From: Latrodectus hesperus
Taxonomy: Eukaryota > Arthropoda > Arachnida > Araneae > Theridiidae
DNA length: 64,000 nucleotides
Assembly (NCBI GenBank): GCA_037975125.1
Contig: CM075862.1
Span: 61,356,779 to 61,420,778, forward strand
Direction: 5' to 3'
Of this stretch, positions 1 through 11,755 are shown piece by piece. The notes under the pieces were generated by a model. The model worked only from the letters and a program-made list of their open reading frames with translations. It ran no database searches and was not told the DNA's origin. Both the position numbers and the translations under genes were made by a program. The stretch's first letter is position 1; every line of letters begins with the position of its first letter.

Positions 1-659
1 TAAAATAATTTAGCCACTATATTAAGGTTGGCAATATTATCAACTTTGAAACAGTTGTTTTGTGAAGACTGCTTAATAGTGCTCAGTTAATAAAAGTTAG
101 CATAATTTTTTCTTATTTAAATTTTTTAAATAATAGCAGGTACTTGGGTGATTAACCCTTCGCCACACAACAAAGGCCGGAAACTGCTACTCCTTTGTCA
201 TTAGTTACGTTTTAATTTAGAAGTGTTTTATATATTTTAGATTTTTATCAAGTGACTTCATTGTGTATTTTTTATGAAGTGCTCTTGGTAAAATTTTAAT
301 TGCAAAACATAATTAATTTTTACTTATGTTAATGTTTCTTTATTTTTTTATCTTGATTTAATTAGTGCTGAGAGATTAGAAAAGTGGGATATTTAATTGG
401 CATGGAAAGCACATCTTAGCAGTTACTATGTTAATGTTTTCAAAATGATTAAATTAAAACAATATGTCTCAACAAACATTGCTTTCTGATATTTGTTTAC
501 CTTATTGACTCCGATGATACATTCTTGCTACTGTTAAAATATAAGTTTTTGTTACTTTTATGTTCAAAGTTTATTTTATACTAAATGCATTAAACTTTGC
601 ATATTTTAATATTCAATATTTCTTTATTGCAGTAGTTTTTATTATTTCTGGATAATGGA
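1..659. other. AT-rich sequence, no gene recognised
   Basis: No coding signal or RNA gene was recognised. A less AT-rich stretch at about 150-215 contains an ACAACAAAGGCCGGAAAC segment and may be a fragment of an older repeat. The inverted-repeat family starting near 660 might extend into this stretch, but I could not align it convincingly. Confidence 0.4.
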
Positions 660-2320
660 TTAAATTAAAAAAAAATAATTTTAAACTAAAATAGTTTTGT
701 AAGCAAATCTATTACCACTATTAGATCTTAAATATTGTAATGATTTTTATTGATTAATTGGCTTCATTTAAAGAAAAATATATAAATTAATCAATTGCAT
801 AGTTAAAACGTATTAAAAGGATTTTAAATCAGTTTTTATAAATTATTTTTTATAAAAAATTGGTTAAAATTTTTAATTAGGAATTAAAAAATGTGAATTT
901 AGCTGCTCTTTTATTAAGAAATAAATCATGGAAGTGCTGTAAATACTTATAATAATGTAAATAAATTATTCCAATAAAGAATTTATTTCACGTAATACAA
1001 ATTTATTCCTTTTTTAAAAAGATCTTTAAATTCTCCTTAGCGGCATGTCTGTTAATTATTGAATATAAAAAGTATACTTTTTGGCAATCTAAAAATTTCC
1101 CAATAAATTATTTTAAAGTTGTCATACATCTATACATTATATATACATAATCTTCAAATTTTCAAAATCATTTTACTGCTTAGTATTTTTAAATTTTTGT
1201 GCAGTTAAAGTTTTTACTTTAAAAACTAATATTTTCAATATTCAGTTTTAGTTCTAATAAGGAACAGAAGTTAATTGAAATAAATTTGACAAAATATGTA
1301 TATACATGCATGTGTTGTAAACTGAGATTAAAATACGAAATATCTATTTTTATTATCTGCGCTAAATAAAAATTGAGAAGTCTCTTGAAAGTCAGTAATT
1401 CTGTCAGAAAATTAATACATATTTTTATAAGAAGAAGAATTAACTCTAAACTCTTGACTCCATATATTTTGCTTTTACTTTAACGGCTGAACAAAATAGT
1501 AAAAAATTATTTTTAGGAAGATTTCGTTGACAAAAATCCCTAAATAATTCATAAAGAATTTAATTTTGATGTTTGTATTATTTCAGTTGCTTTAAAAAAT
1601 TTAAAAGTTTGGTAAAGAAAATTATACGATTTTATTTTTAATAATTTGAAAAGTAACATTGAATGCATTTATGATTTTTTAAAAAAGTTTTTAAAATTAA
1701 ATCATATTGTGTTTACACTTTTGATATTAGAGGAGTTATATATTTCAAATCATTAGAAATGTTTTTCTTTTGAAATTAAGTATTTAGTCATTAAAGCAAT
1801 ATATGAACCCACAAATACACTTGCAACTGCTATGTAATATTTCAAAATATTTTTTAGTTTATAATTTCTAAAAATTATGGGGAAAATACATTAATTATGA
1901 AAATTTCTTTAGAAATGCATTTCAGCTTTTAATAATTCTGGTACATTTATATTTATTAAGAAATAACTAAAATATTAAGATATCTAAAGCATATCCAATA
2001 AGATTCGATCTGGATATCTCTTGGATATCGTATTTTATTTATATAGATATCTCATAGATATCAGAACATCCCATAGATATCAAGGAAACATCCAAGGGAT
2101 ATCCAAAATATCGAAGAGATATCCAAATATCCACATCAGATGTCACAATATCCAAATAACCACAGGACTCCCATTTGCTGCGACCCTTTGGAGAACTGGT
2201 GGATATAACGTAGATATTCAGATATCGTATGGATATCTAAAAGACAAAATCATATCCAGATAAATAAATATATGAGAGATCTCTAGGATATCGTATGAAG
2301 TTTCGTACTTGTTTGGAAAA
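660..2320 (+). repeat. Dispersed inverted repeat, copy A
   Basis: This segment aligns by eye, with many substitutions and small indels, to the reverse complement of 35950-37350. Shared landmarks in the same order include GGAAGTGCTGTAAAT, AAACTAATATTTTCAATATT, AAGGAACAGAAGTT, AAATTATGGGGAAAATAC, TTTCAGCTTTTAATAATTCTGG and the GATATC-rich block. No protein-coding frame is conserved. The two copies could be members of an unclassified non-coding transposon family or an old inverted duplication. Boundaries are approximate because similarity fades gradually at the left end and stops near 2320 at the right. Confidence 0.7.
1979..2290 (+). repeat. GATATC-rich block (copy A)
   Basis: About eleven GATATC hexamers, mostly as AGATATC or GGATATC, occur in roughly 310 bp. 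They are irregularly spaced, so this is not a simple tandem array. The matching block in copy B lies at about 35975-36225 in the opposite orientation. The open reading frame across this stretch is a by-product of the repeated hexamer and does not look like a protein. Confidence 0.75.
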
Positions 2321-2606
2321 CTCATTATCCAACAAATCTGGTGTATATTTCACTTCAGGAAAATTTAAAATTCAATATTTTAAAATTTTCTCAAATTCTT
2401 TGAATTATATCATTGCTTTGAATATAGTGTAACTATATTTTAAAAAGAAATATACATTTGTAATTATTTTTTATAATAACTATAAGTCTGAATAAAATAA
2501 AAGTAAACTATCAACACAATTAAAAAAGTAGTATTAAAATATTTTTCATATAAATTTTATGGAAAACAAAAAAATATAATAATGTATACTTGAATTTCTC
2601 TAAATA

Positions 2607-2843
2607 TGGAGAATACTTAATCCAAAGCTGGTATCTCACCGATAAACAAAAAAATAGAAGCCATCGTAGCACAAGACATTTATTAACAACACAAATAGAA
2701 AGACATCCAAAACAGAAGTGCGAGTTAAATACATAAGCTAAAGAGAAAACTAAAGCTTCTATTTGACAGCAGCGGCGGCTGACGATACACTGCGCATGCG
2801 TGGGAGGAGGCGAAAACTTCTGCTATTGCCATTTACCGCAACA
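2607..2843 (-). repeat. 3' LTR of the BEL/Pao relic
   Basis: On the minus strand the LTR starts TGTTGCGGTA at 2843 and ends near TTCTCCA at 2607, giving TG...CA ends and about 237 bp. The TGTTGCG start is shared with the BEL element at 50.5 kb. Its U3 part recurs at 11974-12047, and its U5/R part recurs at 4996-5128. Confidence 0.8.
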
Positions 2844-3690
2844 TTCACCCACTTTTTGAGTGTGTCCTGGTCCTGGGCTTAACACTCAAAACATAAAATG
2901 TTTATAAATACTAATATAAATGAAATACAAATATACATAAAAATATTACTTTCACATATATCATAATGAATTTCCACTAAATAAAAGTAATGATACAGAA
3001 AATAAGGAAGTGAAATTGAACAACTGAACAAGAAAATAGGTCTTTAAAATTTATTAATCATTCAATGTCACATAATACAGTGATTAGTTCTTCTGAGAGT
3101 GTGACCCAATATTTTTCTTAATATTCGTTTGACAGTTTGAATCAGACGCTTCTACCATCCGCCCCACCAGGCTACGGAAGGAGGATTAAAGTACCAATGT
3201 ATCTTTTGTTCAGCAGCTTTGAAACGGAGACATAAAACGTAAGTATCATCTTCTATAGAGGAACTACATGTTCCCCATTTTCATTATCGAACCACAAAAA
3301 CCGTAAAATATCCCCATCTTTTTTCTTATAGCGATTTGCAAGAAAGCTTTCCCAATATCTGATGTAATGCCAATTTAATTCTTACGAAACCGGTTTAAAA
3401 TTGAAGGAATCAGTTCTATTACATTTGGCCCTGAGGACAAACAATGTTTTAACGACGGAGAACCGGGTGGGTGACTACTCGCGTTAAATACCAATCTAAC
3501 ACTCGTAGTGCTGCTCTCTTTTATTTTACAGCTCGATAAGGTAAATAACGAACTCCTTTTACTTTTTCACTAAAAACCTTTTCAATAATGTCATGATTCA
3601 ACTAATCCTTAAAAACTGTACAATATTCTTCAAACTTTCCTGAAGTCATTAATTTTCTTTTTGTGCTTAAAATACATTTATCAGCACTCA
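2844..3690 (-). pseudogene. BEL/Pao pol remnants (RT, integrase, C-terminal domain)
   Basis: Minus-strand translation in changing frames gives recognisable Pao-family pieces. In order these are a reverse transcriptase stretch resembling the family block around the palm-domain 'KAFLQI' motif, a short integrase end containing the AWWGGWW-type Trp-rich motif followed by the RL-x-x-x-VK helix, and a segment resembling the start of the Pao C-terminal domain. Stops and frameshifts separate the pieces. The RT active site, RNase H and integrase catalytic core are absent, so this is the product of internal deletions rather than point decay alone. Confidence 0.7.
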
Positions 3691-4895
3691 TCTTATTATC
3701 AGATAAGAGAATTTTCAATTACCCGAGGCAACGCAACCTCATATCTACCCTCATGATTCATAGAAAATGCATCATTACAATTTTCTGATAAATGAGATGA
3801 CTTATCACAAAAAATGCATGCATTGTTTTTAAACTTAGTTCTATAGTTATAATTATTATTACTATTCATACTTAATAATTCACATGCAGTAGGAACAAAT
3901 TTAGATGCATTAGACATATTCTTTTTAACATTTATTTTTTGAGAACAGAAATAATCACGTGTCATTTTAATTCTAAATTCTGCATCAACTTCAGTTTTAA
4001 TAAAATCAATAAATCCTAATCATTTTTACCTGAATCACTAGTGGTCACGCTTCTCTGTGTCTCTCTCAAATTTTATTAAATCGGTTGGAAGAGCAGATTC
4101 TACCAATGGATATAATATGTGAGCAAATTTATCTTTTGTGATCCCTAAAGACTCAAGCGCGCGTAGTTGCGTTTGCAACTTATCGTACAGTGTTATTAAA
4201 TTAACACTTGATTAGTCAGTTATGAATACCTTTAATAACTCACGAACGTAAACTTGTATGAGAATGTTTTCTTTTCCAAATCGTTCTTGTAGATTGTCCA
4301 CAGATATCTCGTAATTGGCTTCGGTGGTTGGAAACTCCACTATTTGTCTTGGAATAGAATCAGGTTTTATTGATTGAATCAAGTAAGGGAATTTGTCTCT
4401 GGTATCAATTCTGTAATCTTTAAGTATCTTACTATATCTATTCCAGAAGTTCAGCCAGATCTTCGAATCACTATCAAATTGTATGAGTTCTATTTCAGGC
4501 AATTTCTGTTTCGTAGATGACATCTCAGGAGCAGCGACCGTTAACGTGGCACTGTTCATCTCTGACGAAGCAGTGATTCCTCTGTAGTCATTTAGTTTCT
4601 TTGTAAATTTGCTTACCTTAACATTATATTCAGAAAATTTATCATAATATTCTTGTGCCGTTTCGTATTCCTTTTCGAACTCCGCTTCTTTACAACCCTT
4701 CTTTTGAAAAAGTTCAATGTAGTTCTTATCAATCGAAAGTAATGTCTCGTATTTTTCTGTGAGTTACTCGAAACAGATTTCTACTTCTTCATTATCCTTC
4801 TGCATTGATTTTAATAAAACTTCAAATTTATTAAAAATTTTCGTAAAAGCAGAACGTAATGTTTTTCTTTCTTGCTTGATGTTGTCGAAATCCAT
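3690..4895 (-). pseudogene. BEL/Pao gag relic (DUF1759-type) with zinc knuckle
   Basis: A probable start codon lies at 4895-4893. The reading frame continues with an in-frame stop and some gaps through a DUF1759-like gag domain (best part 4559-4212, including LPEIELIQFDSD and LQERFGKENILIQVYV). It ends with one CCHC knuckle, CIFCDKSSHLSENC, at about 3845-3804. This gag resembles the one at 50961-51635 in organisation but is clearly diverged. Immediately after the knuckle the frame reads into GRYEVALP, which belongs to the start of the pol reverse transcriptase region. The protease and the end of gag are therefore deleted. Confidence 0.8.
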
Positions 4896-4995
4896 TCTTA
4901 ATAATGGAAATCAAAACAAAAGCACTTAATTATCGGTGAGTTGAGTTAAATTATGCTTAAAAATAACATGCATTTCACTTGGGATGCCAGAAATG

Positions 4996-5128
4996 TGGAG
5001 AATACTTAAGCCAAAGATGGTATCTCACCGATAAAGAAATTAATAGAAGCCATCGTAGCACAAGACATTTACTAACAACACATATAGAAAGACATCCAAA
5101 ACAGAAGTGCGAGTTAAATACATAAGCC
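4996..5128 (-). repeat. 5' LTR (partial) of the BEL/Pao relic
   Basis: The left edge begins with the same TGGAGAATACTTAA block as the LTR at 2607. Similarity continues to the CATAAGC motif at about 5128 and then stops abruptly. Sequence to 5240 (including GCCACTAGGTGGCG) has no match in the other LTR. The U3 portion is therefore either deleted and replaced or belongs to a different subfamily. Confidence 0.65.
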
Positions 5129-5239
5129 ACAGATTTATAAGACGTTCATCTTGCTGAAAATAACGGCATGCAAAAATTTTAATTGCCACTAGGTGGCGTG
5201 ACCAATGCACGATACCACTATCGAGTGGGAAATGCATTG

Positions 5240-7010
5240 ATGTCTATGGGAATAAAAATCTTTAAAAATTAATTAAATGAAACTGAAAATAATGTGAAAT
5301 AGTTGAATTTACATGATAAATATATTGAATATTAATCTACCATTGATTATAGTAAAACAAATGATAATGGAAATACAAAATCTGACATTTATTGTTAGGT
5401 GTTATGCAGAATGGAATCAATTTTACTTCAGTTTTTGTGGATAGAGAAACATTTATTTTAGAAAATTTATTGTATCTATTTCCAATATTATTTTAATAGT
5501 TATATTTACTTATTAATGTTTTCCCTTGATTATTTATTTTTATTTTCTCTGATTTTAACCATTTAATAGATAGTTTATAAAGCTGAAAGATATATTGATA
5601 GATGCATTATTTTAATGCATTTTACCATTAATTGTAATTTTAGAAATTGAATTTCAATTTATTTTAGAATAATTAATTAAAATTCAATACATTTTAATAG
5701 GAAATCAAATTCTATTCAATTATTTTTAAATATAAATATAATTATATTTAAATTAATCTTATTTGAATCAAATATAAGTTTTACATTTCTATTTAATTAT
5801 TCTATTGATTTTTATAGAAAATAAATTTATTAAATTTTTTTGTTATTCTAATTTTAAATTCTTTTATTTCTAGTTAAAGGTTTTAATATATTTTGCATTT
5901 TATTGTAATTCATTTTTTACACAATTGAAAATTAAATATTCCTCAAATTCCTTATACCAATAACTGTTACGTAATTAAATAATTATATAAATATAACATT
6001 TCTTAAAATTACAGGTAAGAACTACTTACATTTAGTTACAAATCATCAACTACAATAAGCTTTCTTATTTTTCATTATTTTTCTTGAATGATATAATAAA
6101 AATCTAAATTTATATTTCTTTAAAAAGAAAGCAATAACATAAAGTGCAAATTAAACTAAATCTTTGCTTCATTTAATGTGAATTACAAACCAAATATCCT
6201 ACTTCACTGAGTCACTTTTTTAAAAATAATAGAAACTCATGAAAAATAGAGTATTTAGTTAAATGGATGTTCAATGCATCAAAAAATGTCAGTCAAGTTA
6301 TGAATATTTGTGTCATGGAAATTTCTCTCACGTTGTATTGTGTATCTACTTCTGCTTGACAACGATGTTGGGTTTTGCTAAAAGAAAATAATAACTTTAT
6401 TAAATATCAAAAAATACATAGTAATGCACAAAACTGAGTAATAGCATAAAAAGAAATAATTTGAAAATTTAGTGAATTTAATCTAAAGTAAAATTAGCAA
6501 GATCAAATTCAATGCAAATACAAAAAGAATACAGGTATATGTTAAATTTGTTACTCAAGATCAAATTAAAAATGATATAAATATGGTAGAAATAAAAATT
6601 ATAGTAAACATTTCCTTAAATAAATCATGCAAATATTTGAAATTGTTTTAAATTTTTAGCACTTATAAGCACATAGAAATACAACTACTTCAAATTACAA
6701 TAGTTATCAAATTATAAAATAAAATATTCGATATTTTTAATGCATATGTTTCATCTAACATCCCTGTAAAGTTGTGAAAATTTATTGATTATTAAGAATA
6801 CATGGAAAATAATTACATACTTATTAGTACACATATTTAATAATTTCCAAATACAAATATTATAAATGTTAATTTTACAAGAACAACTAAATGTTTATCC
6901 AGGAAAATGCCAGAAAAAAAACACACACACAAATACAATTCCACATCTGCATGCACACATATTTTTAAATTATAATATAACATAGGCACAAAAAGCCTGG
7001 ATTAAGGTGT
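5240..7010. other. AT-rich intergenic sequence, nothing recognised
   Basis: Strongly AT-biased with frequent stops in all frames. I saw no protein motif, RNA gene or terminal repeats. Only short homopolymer and (AC)n-like tracts near 6915 stand out. Confidence 0.5.
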
Positions 7011-7011
7011 C

Positions 7012-7211
7012 ATAAAGGTAGAGCTATAAAAGTAATGACAATGGAAAAAAAGTTGACACTGTACACAGACAACCTATGTTACCCAGAATTACTTCTGGTC
7101 CTCATTGTTCTGAGGCTAAGTGGACCCCAAGTCATCTAAGATAAAGTAATAATTTTCATTAAAAATAAAAAATTGGAAGCTAGTGCTCTACCACTGAGCT
7201 TCCAGCGACTC
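7012..7211 (-). mobile_element. tRNA-derived SINE-like element (partial)
   Basis: On the minus strand, 7211-7173 reads like the 5' half of a tRNA. It has a D arm with GCTC-AGTGGTA-GAGC and an anticodon-loop-like CTTCCAA. An A-box-like promoter is present, but the T arm and B box are replaced by an unrelated AT-rich and then GC-richer body (GGGGTCCACTTAGCC and onward) down to about 7012. It is not a functional tRNA because no acceptor or T stem can form. A truncated SINE head is the best reading; chance similarity of the D arm is the alternative. Confidence 0.5.
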
Positions 7212-8897
7212 ACCTATACAAAAAAAATTATGAAAACTTTGATAATTTTCAATATATTTTTGTTTTATTAACTTTAGCTGCATCAATTTTATTTGCTCTG
7301 TCACATATAAAATGCATCCTGGTAATCAAAAAAAAAAAATTATGATTGAAGCACTTAAAGGATGTTGATGATTTAAGCAGCCTACTAGTGGTAATTTCTT
7401 AGTTTCTGAAGTATTATGAAGATATTGTCTCTTCTTCAACAGAAGAAAACTGTTGGAAGCATGTCTAGGGCCAATTTTAGGTTGTGTTGGAAGCAATTTT
7501 TACAACGACCAGTTTTCTTGATGTAAAAATTGCTAGGAACATAACCTGACAGTTTTTCTTTTATAAATATAAAATAAGTAATTTCAATACATAACATTGT
7601 TTATTTGTATTTAATAAATGAGAAAATTATTTTACTTACATATTCCCAGCATCAGCACAAATAATATACTTCTCCACATTTTTAATCAAATTACATATAC
7701 TTTCCATTCCTGTTAGTCTGCAACTGTTCCCAATTGTAGTTAAAATTCCTTTTAAGAAAACCTAATAAAATTGAAAGCTTCTCAGTAAATCAAATAAGTA
7801 ACCGTGCAAAGATTTTTCATTCATTACAATCCACCTTTCTAAACAACAATCAATAGTCCAGAACAAAAGAACCACTGAATCCCTTGTAATCGAGTTTGAC
7901 CATTGAGCAGACGTAAAGAGATACTGGAGTAACTGTGTTTTCAAATATTCAAAATTAAATCCAGGTGTTGGTTATGAGGATTCCAGTATATCATGGTCTG
8001 TTTCAGGTAATGATTCTATAATATTTTCTGTAATGGAATTTAAAAAGACTATTTTAATTTTTAAATAAATAATTAGAAACAAATTCTAAAAAAAATGCTT
8101 CAATCTAAGATCATAAATTCTAACAAAATTTTTACATATATTTCATATCACCATTCTAGAGTTTATTATAAATTATAAATAAAAGCAAATGACATTCTTT
8201 GATCAAATGTACATAGCAAACTTTCAACTAAAAGCAGCAAATCTTTAAATAGTAACAATTTTTATGAATGCAAATTACAAATTTGCTAAGATGAAATAGT
8301 TAATTTGAATGAGATTAATTTTTAAAAAAATAACCTACTGAAATTATCAACTGAGTTTCATTTTGTAAATTTCAATACACTTTGAATAATAATCTATAAA
8401 ATATTTATAGAACTGAATGAGTTTGACTCAGTTACTTAAGTGATTTACTTAATTTTAGTTTTTGTATTGATACTAAGTACAATTTAATTCAATAAATAAA
8501 GAAGGCAATTTAAAATAAATAAACAAGACAGTAGAAAAATATGAGGATAAAGTTAGATTGATATATAAATATTTGATGAATTACTTACAATGATTTTTAA
8601 ATTTTTTCACAATACAATATCCAGAAATAAAAAAGAAAAACACAATCAACAACCTGAAATGGTTGTATTTTAATTAATCAGTAATTATTTGATTCCAAAA
8701 AAGAACTAAACTAGATAATTTATTATATTTTGATAACAAAATTCAATCGCCGATTGCATGCCAGATCGCAAAAAATAATACAAATGCATACATTTTATTC
8801 ATTTTACAACATAAACTAACTTATCAAGATAAAAATTATTCATTGAAAATAAAAGTATATGAAGTTGTATTTTGCATGTTGTATTTTCTGACAATAC

Positions 8898-9005
8898 CTT
8901 TGGTGCACTAAAAAGGCTAGGTAGTTTTTTCCCATTCCTCTTTCTTTGATTAATATCCGATTTATAGCCGCTTTTACAACCAGGACAAAAGCATGATTTT
9001 GGCAT
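8898..9005 (-). CDS. THAP-type zinc-finger first exon
   Basis: The exon starts with ATG at 9005 and encodes 36 residues beginning MPKSCFCPGCKSGYKS and ending LPSLFSAPK, followed by a GTATTG donor at 8897. The N-terminal Met-Pro-Lys-x-Cys-x2-4-Cys and the later LFSAPK are the opening of a THAP (C2CH) DNA-binding domain, which in many family members is split by an intron close to this point. THAP domains occur in host transcription factors and in P-element transposases. I could not find the following exon with the THAP Trp-containing motif and C-terminal Cys-His. A weak C-x2-C stretch at about 7553-7450 on the same strand might be a transposase tail. Host gene, domesticated gene and P-element relic all remain possible. 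Confidence 0.55.
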
Positions 9006-10362
9006 TTTAATATAATAAAAATATTTAGAAATTACAAAAACATAAGTATCAACTGTAAAATGCTACACAACACAATGTTAGTATATTCAATCACATGCAC
9101 TTGAGATGCTTTTTACGCCGCCTGGTGTCAAAAATGTTCAGGAAAGTCTTCCAAGATGGCGTGTCATTTTTTTGGAAGCAGCCAATAGGGGAGTTGTTGG
9201 TCTGTTATATTGGTCGTTGACATAAGCTAAAGGCTTGTTTACACGTTCCGAGTTTCTCGTCCGAACTTCCTCGGAACCCTTTTGCCATCGCGAAATCAGA
9301 GTGTGTAAACACGTTTTCAGATGTTGAGCTCCGATCTCGGAAAGAGTAAAACATGTTCTACTTTTCCATCCGAGATTTTCGTCCACAGCTAATCAGCTTT
9401 ATGGAAGAGTGACGTCATCGAAGAACACGAATTTTTCAACCCGAAGAATTTTCTTCGTCAAACAGTTGTTTTCTTTGTGGGACATTGACAAAAGGAATTG
9501 AGCAAAAGAGCAAATCGAAATTCTAATTAAAGAATAAAAAGGGTAACCATATTTTATGGAATGTAAATTCTGTTGATTATCACAAGAATTTCAGAAACAA
9601 AGGATGTGTAGAGCTGTCTGCTGTATTAAATATATCATCAGACAAAATTATAAAAAATTATTTAAGAAGCCTATTCTTATGTGAACAAAAATATTTTCTT
9701 CCATTAAAAATAATAAGATTAAAATTATTGTAATTAATCTGCCTTTTCTGATGAGATGACTTTAATTAACACTGTGTTCTACTCCTATAAATTTTAAGGA
9801 ATTCAAAATGATATAAATAACTTGAATCTTAAAGCTTTTAAACAGGTTAATGAAAATAAAAATGAATGTAGTGAATCACATTATTCCAATGATTTGATAA
9901 AAAAAAATATTTGGCTTTAAAATAGCTTTTATCAAAGCATTAACAAGAACTCTCTAGAAAAAGTTAGGATTTGAAAACCAATGAAAATCTTTTGTTTGCA
10001 AATTATTGTCATTTCTATGATTTTTCTGTTTCTTTCTTAAACTAATTAATCATGTTTGTTAGAATAATTAAATATTAAAAAGTCGACAAGTCTAATAAAA
10101 ATTTTCCCTTATTCTAATCAAATTTTTTTTATAAGCAGCAATTGTTCCAAGCAGATATAATTGAAAAAGCTAAATACATTAAGAACAACTTATAAGCTTT
10201 ATCAATTTTGTTAACAGAATATAATTATTTAATTAAGTTTTATATCTTTGTAAAAATTGACAAGTGTTTTTGTGACAAATTATTAATCCTTTTCATATAA
10301 GCAAATTAATTTTCTAATAGCTGAAAATAGTTTCTAAAATCTCTTATAAAACCAGTCTTATT

Positions 10363-10403
10363 CTTGTGTTATAACAGTAGCTTCCTCACTGTTATAACAC
10401 AAG
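10363..10403. repeat. Perfect 16-bp hairpin
   Basis: Arms CTTGTGTTATAACAGT (10363-10378) and its exact reverse complement (10388-10403) flank a 9-nt spacer. It lies inside the non-coding TIR element. Confidence 0.9.
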
Positions 10404-10809
10404 TAATTTCTTTAAAATGTTAAAAATCTAGATTTTGTATAATCAGCTAGGTATTTAAATTAACAGCAAAATCAAAATTCTTAATGTATTCTTCCTATAA
10501 TTGCATGAGTTAATTTCTTACATTATATAATTTTCCACAATATTGAAAACTTATCAATATAAATGTTTTCATTATAAGTGGGCAAATTATAATATATTGT
10601 GTATTTTTATTTAAGAATTTACAGTATTCTTTTGATTATATTTTGTATAAAAATACAACTGTGAAGGAATTGAAACATTTTATAAATGTACTCTGAAAAT
10701 GTTATAAATATTAATATTCTACTTTAAGTTTTAGTTTCAAGATTTTTAATGTTCTCTGCTGTTTATTAAAGTAGATGTAAAAGAAAGGAAAAATTATGTA
10801 TAGATATTT

Positions 10810-10812
<3 letters not shown>

Positions 10813-10894
<82 letters not shown>
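10813..10894. repeat. (TA)n microsatellite
   Basis: About 82 bp of uninterrupted alternating TA inside the TIR element. Confidence 0.97.
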
Positions 10895-10897
<3 letters not shown>

Positions 10898-11755
10898 TTC
10901 ATGAGACTAAGCCTATTTCATTAAGTTTTTAAATTAATGTCTGATTTTATTAAAGTGTTTCATGTGTAATTAAAAAATAACATTTATATAGATACATTTT
11001 TTTCTTAATTTATTTTTCATATTCTGCTGAAATTGCAGACATACTGATTTCTGTATTTCAGTTTTATTCAAAAATAAATGCAGTTTAGTGGAATGATGAG
11101 CTCTCATTGTAAAAGTGTTAACAGTTTTCATTGCAAAAAATGATTAATATAGACACATGATGGCAAAAATGTTTAATATAGATTTTAGCCATAATTCAAT
11201 AAAAACATGTTTCTAAATGAAACCTAATCTTTTTAAAATACCTTATAATTTACATTAGAATTTTTAGTACCCATATTTGCTTAAATATGTTTAAAATGTC
11301 ACTCAATAAGAAAGATCTCTTTTTGAATTTTTTTGCTTTGATCTACAATACTATAAGTTAAAATATCAACAAATTCCTATCACAAAAATTGTTTTGACAA
11401 TCTATTGTGCTGATTTGACAGCCAAGGTTCAGTCCACACTGATCTATTATTACTTTTATTTTTTCTTTTCGATAATAATAAAGCAGCAGCCACTACCGTC
11501 ATTTTTGTTACGAATTTTAATTCCTCATTCATATTAAAAATAGAGATTAAATAAATTGAACAGCAACAAAGGAAACGAAATAAAATAGCAACAAATGAAA
11601 ACTAAAAGCTACAATAAACGTTAAAACATCGAATCAGAGAAGTCGGAACGTGTAAACACCACTCTCGGATCGATCGGACGAGAAACTCGTTTCTCGGTCT
11701 TGATGACGTCATATGGCAAATTCGGACGAGAAACTCGGAACGTGCAAACAGGCCT

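Larger units (their letters stand above)
2607..5128 (-). mobile_element. Internally deleted BEL/Pao LTR retrotransposon relic
   Basis: The element reads on the minus strand. LTR-related sequences at 2607-2843 and 4996-5128 share a long stretch including GGTATCTCACCGATAAA and AAGTGCGAGTTAAATACATAAGC. Between them are a gag relic with zinc knuckle and short pieces of reverse transcriptase, integrase and C-terminal pol sequence. The internal region is only about 2.1 kb, against 5-6 kb in intact family members, so most of pol is missing. A purine-rich tract (AAAAAGTGGGTGAA on the minus strand) abuts the 3' LTR, as expected for a polypurine primer. The right-hand LTR matches only its U5/R part and diverges after 5128. 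The relic cannot be autonomous. Confidence 0.85.
9231..11755. mobile_element. Non-coding TIR transposon with TAA target duplication
   Basis: The ends are inverted repeats of about 35 bp: AGGCTTGTTTACACGTTCC at 9231 and the complement of AGGCCTGTTTGCACGTTCC ending at 11755. Both continue into GAGTTTCTCGTCCGA. TAA flanks both sides (9228-9230 and 11756-11758). The flanking CATAAGC-TAA-AG context matches an uninterrupted LTR sequence at about 2735, so the empty site is visible. Subterminal regions repeat TCGGACGAGAAACTCG and each carries TGACGTCA. The 2.5-kb interior has no transposase frame. A 3-bp TAA/TTA duplication is typical of PIF/Harbinger-type elements, so a non-autonomous member is the likely class; this is inference. 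Confidence 0.75.

Noticed and set aside
2021..2263. 80-codon ORF across the GATATC cluster
   Set aside because: Its open frame results from repeated GATATC words, and copy B does not conserve it.
7173..7211. Functional tRNA-Gly-like gene
   Set aside because: Only the D arm and part of the anticodon arm are present; no T arm or acceptor stem follows.
8580..8662. Second THAP exon on the minus strand (TTTCAG acceptor, GTAAGT donor)
   Set aside because: Splice signals are good, but all frames meet a stop and the THAP Trp-containing motif is absent.
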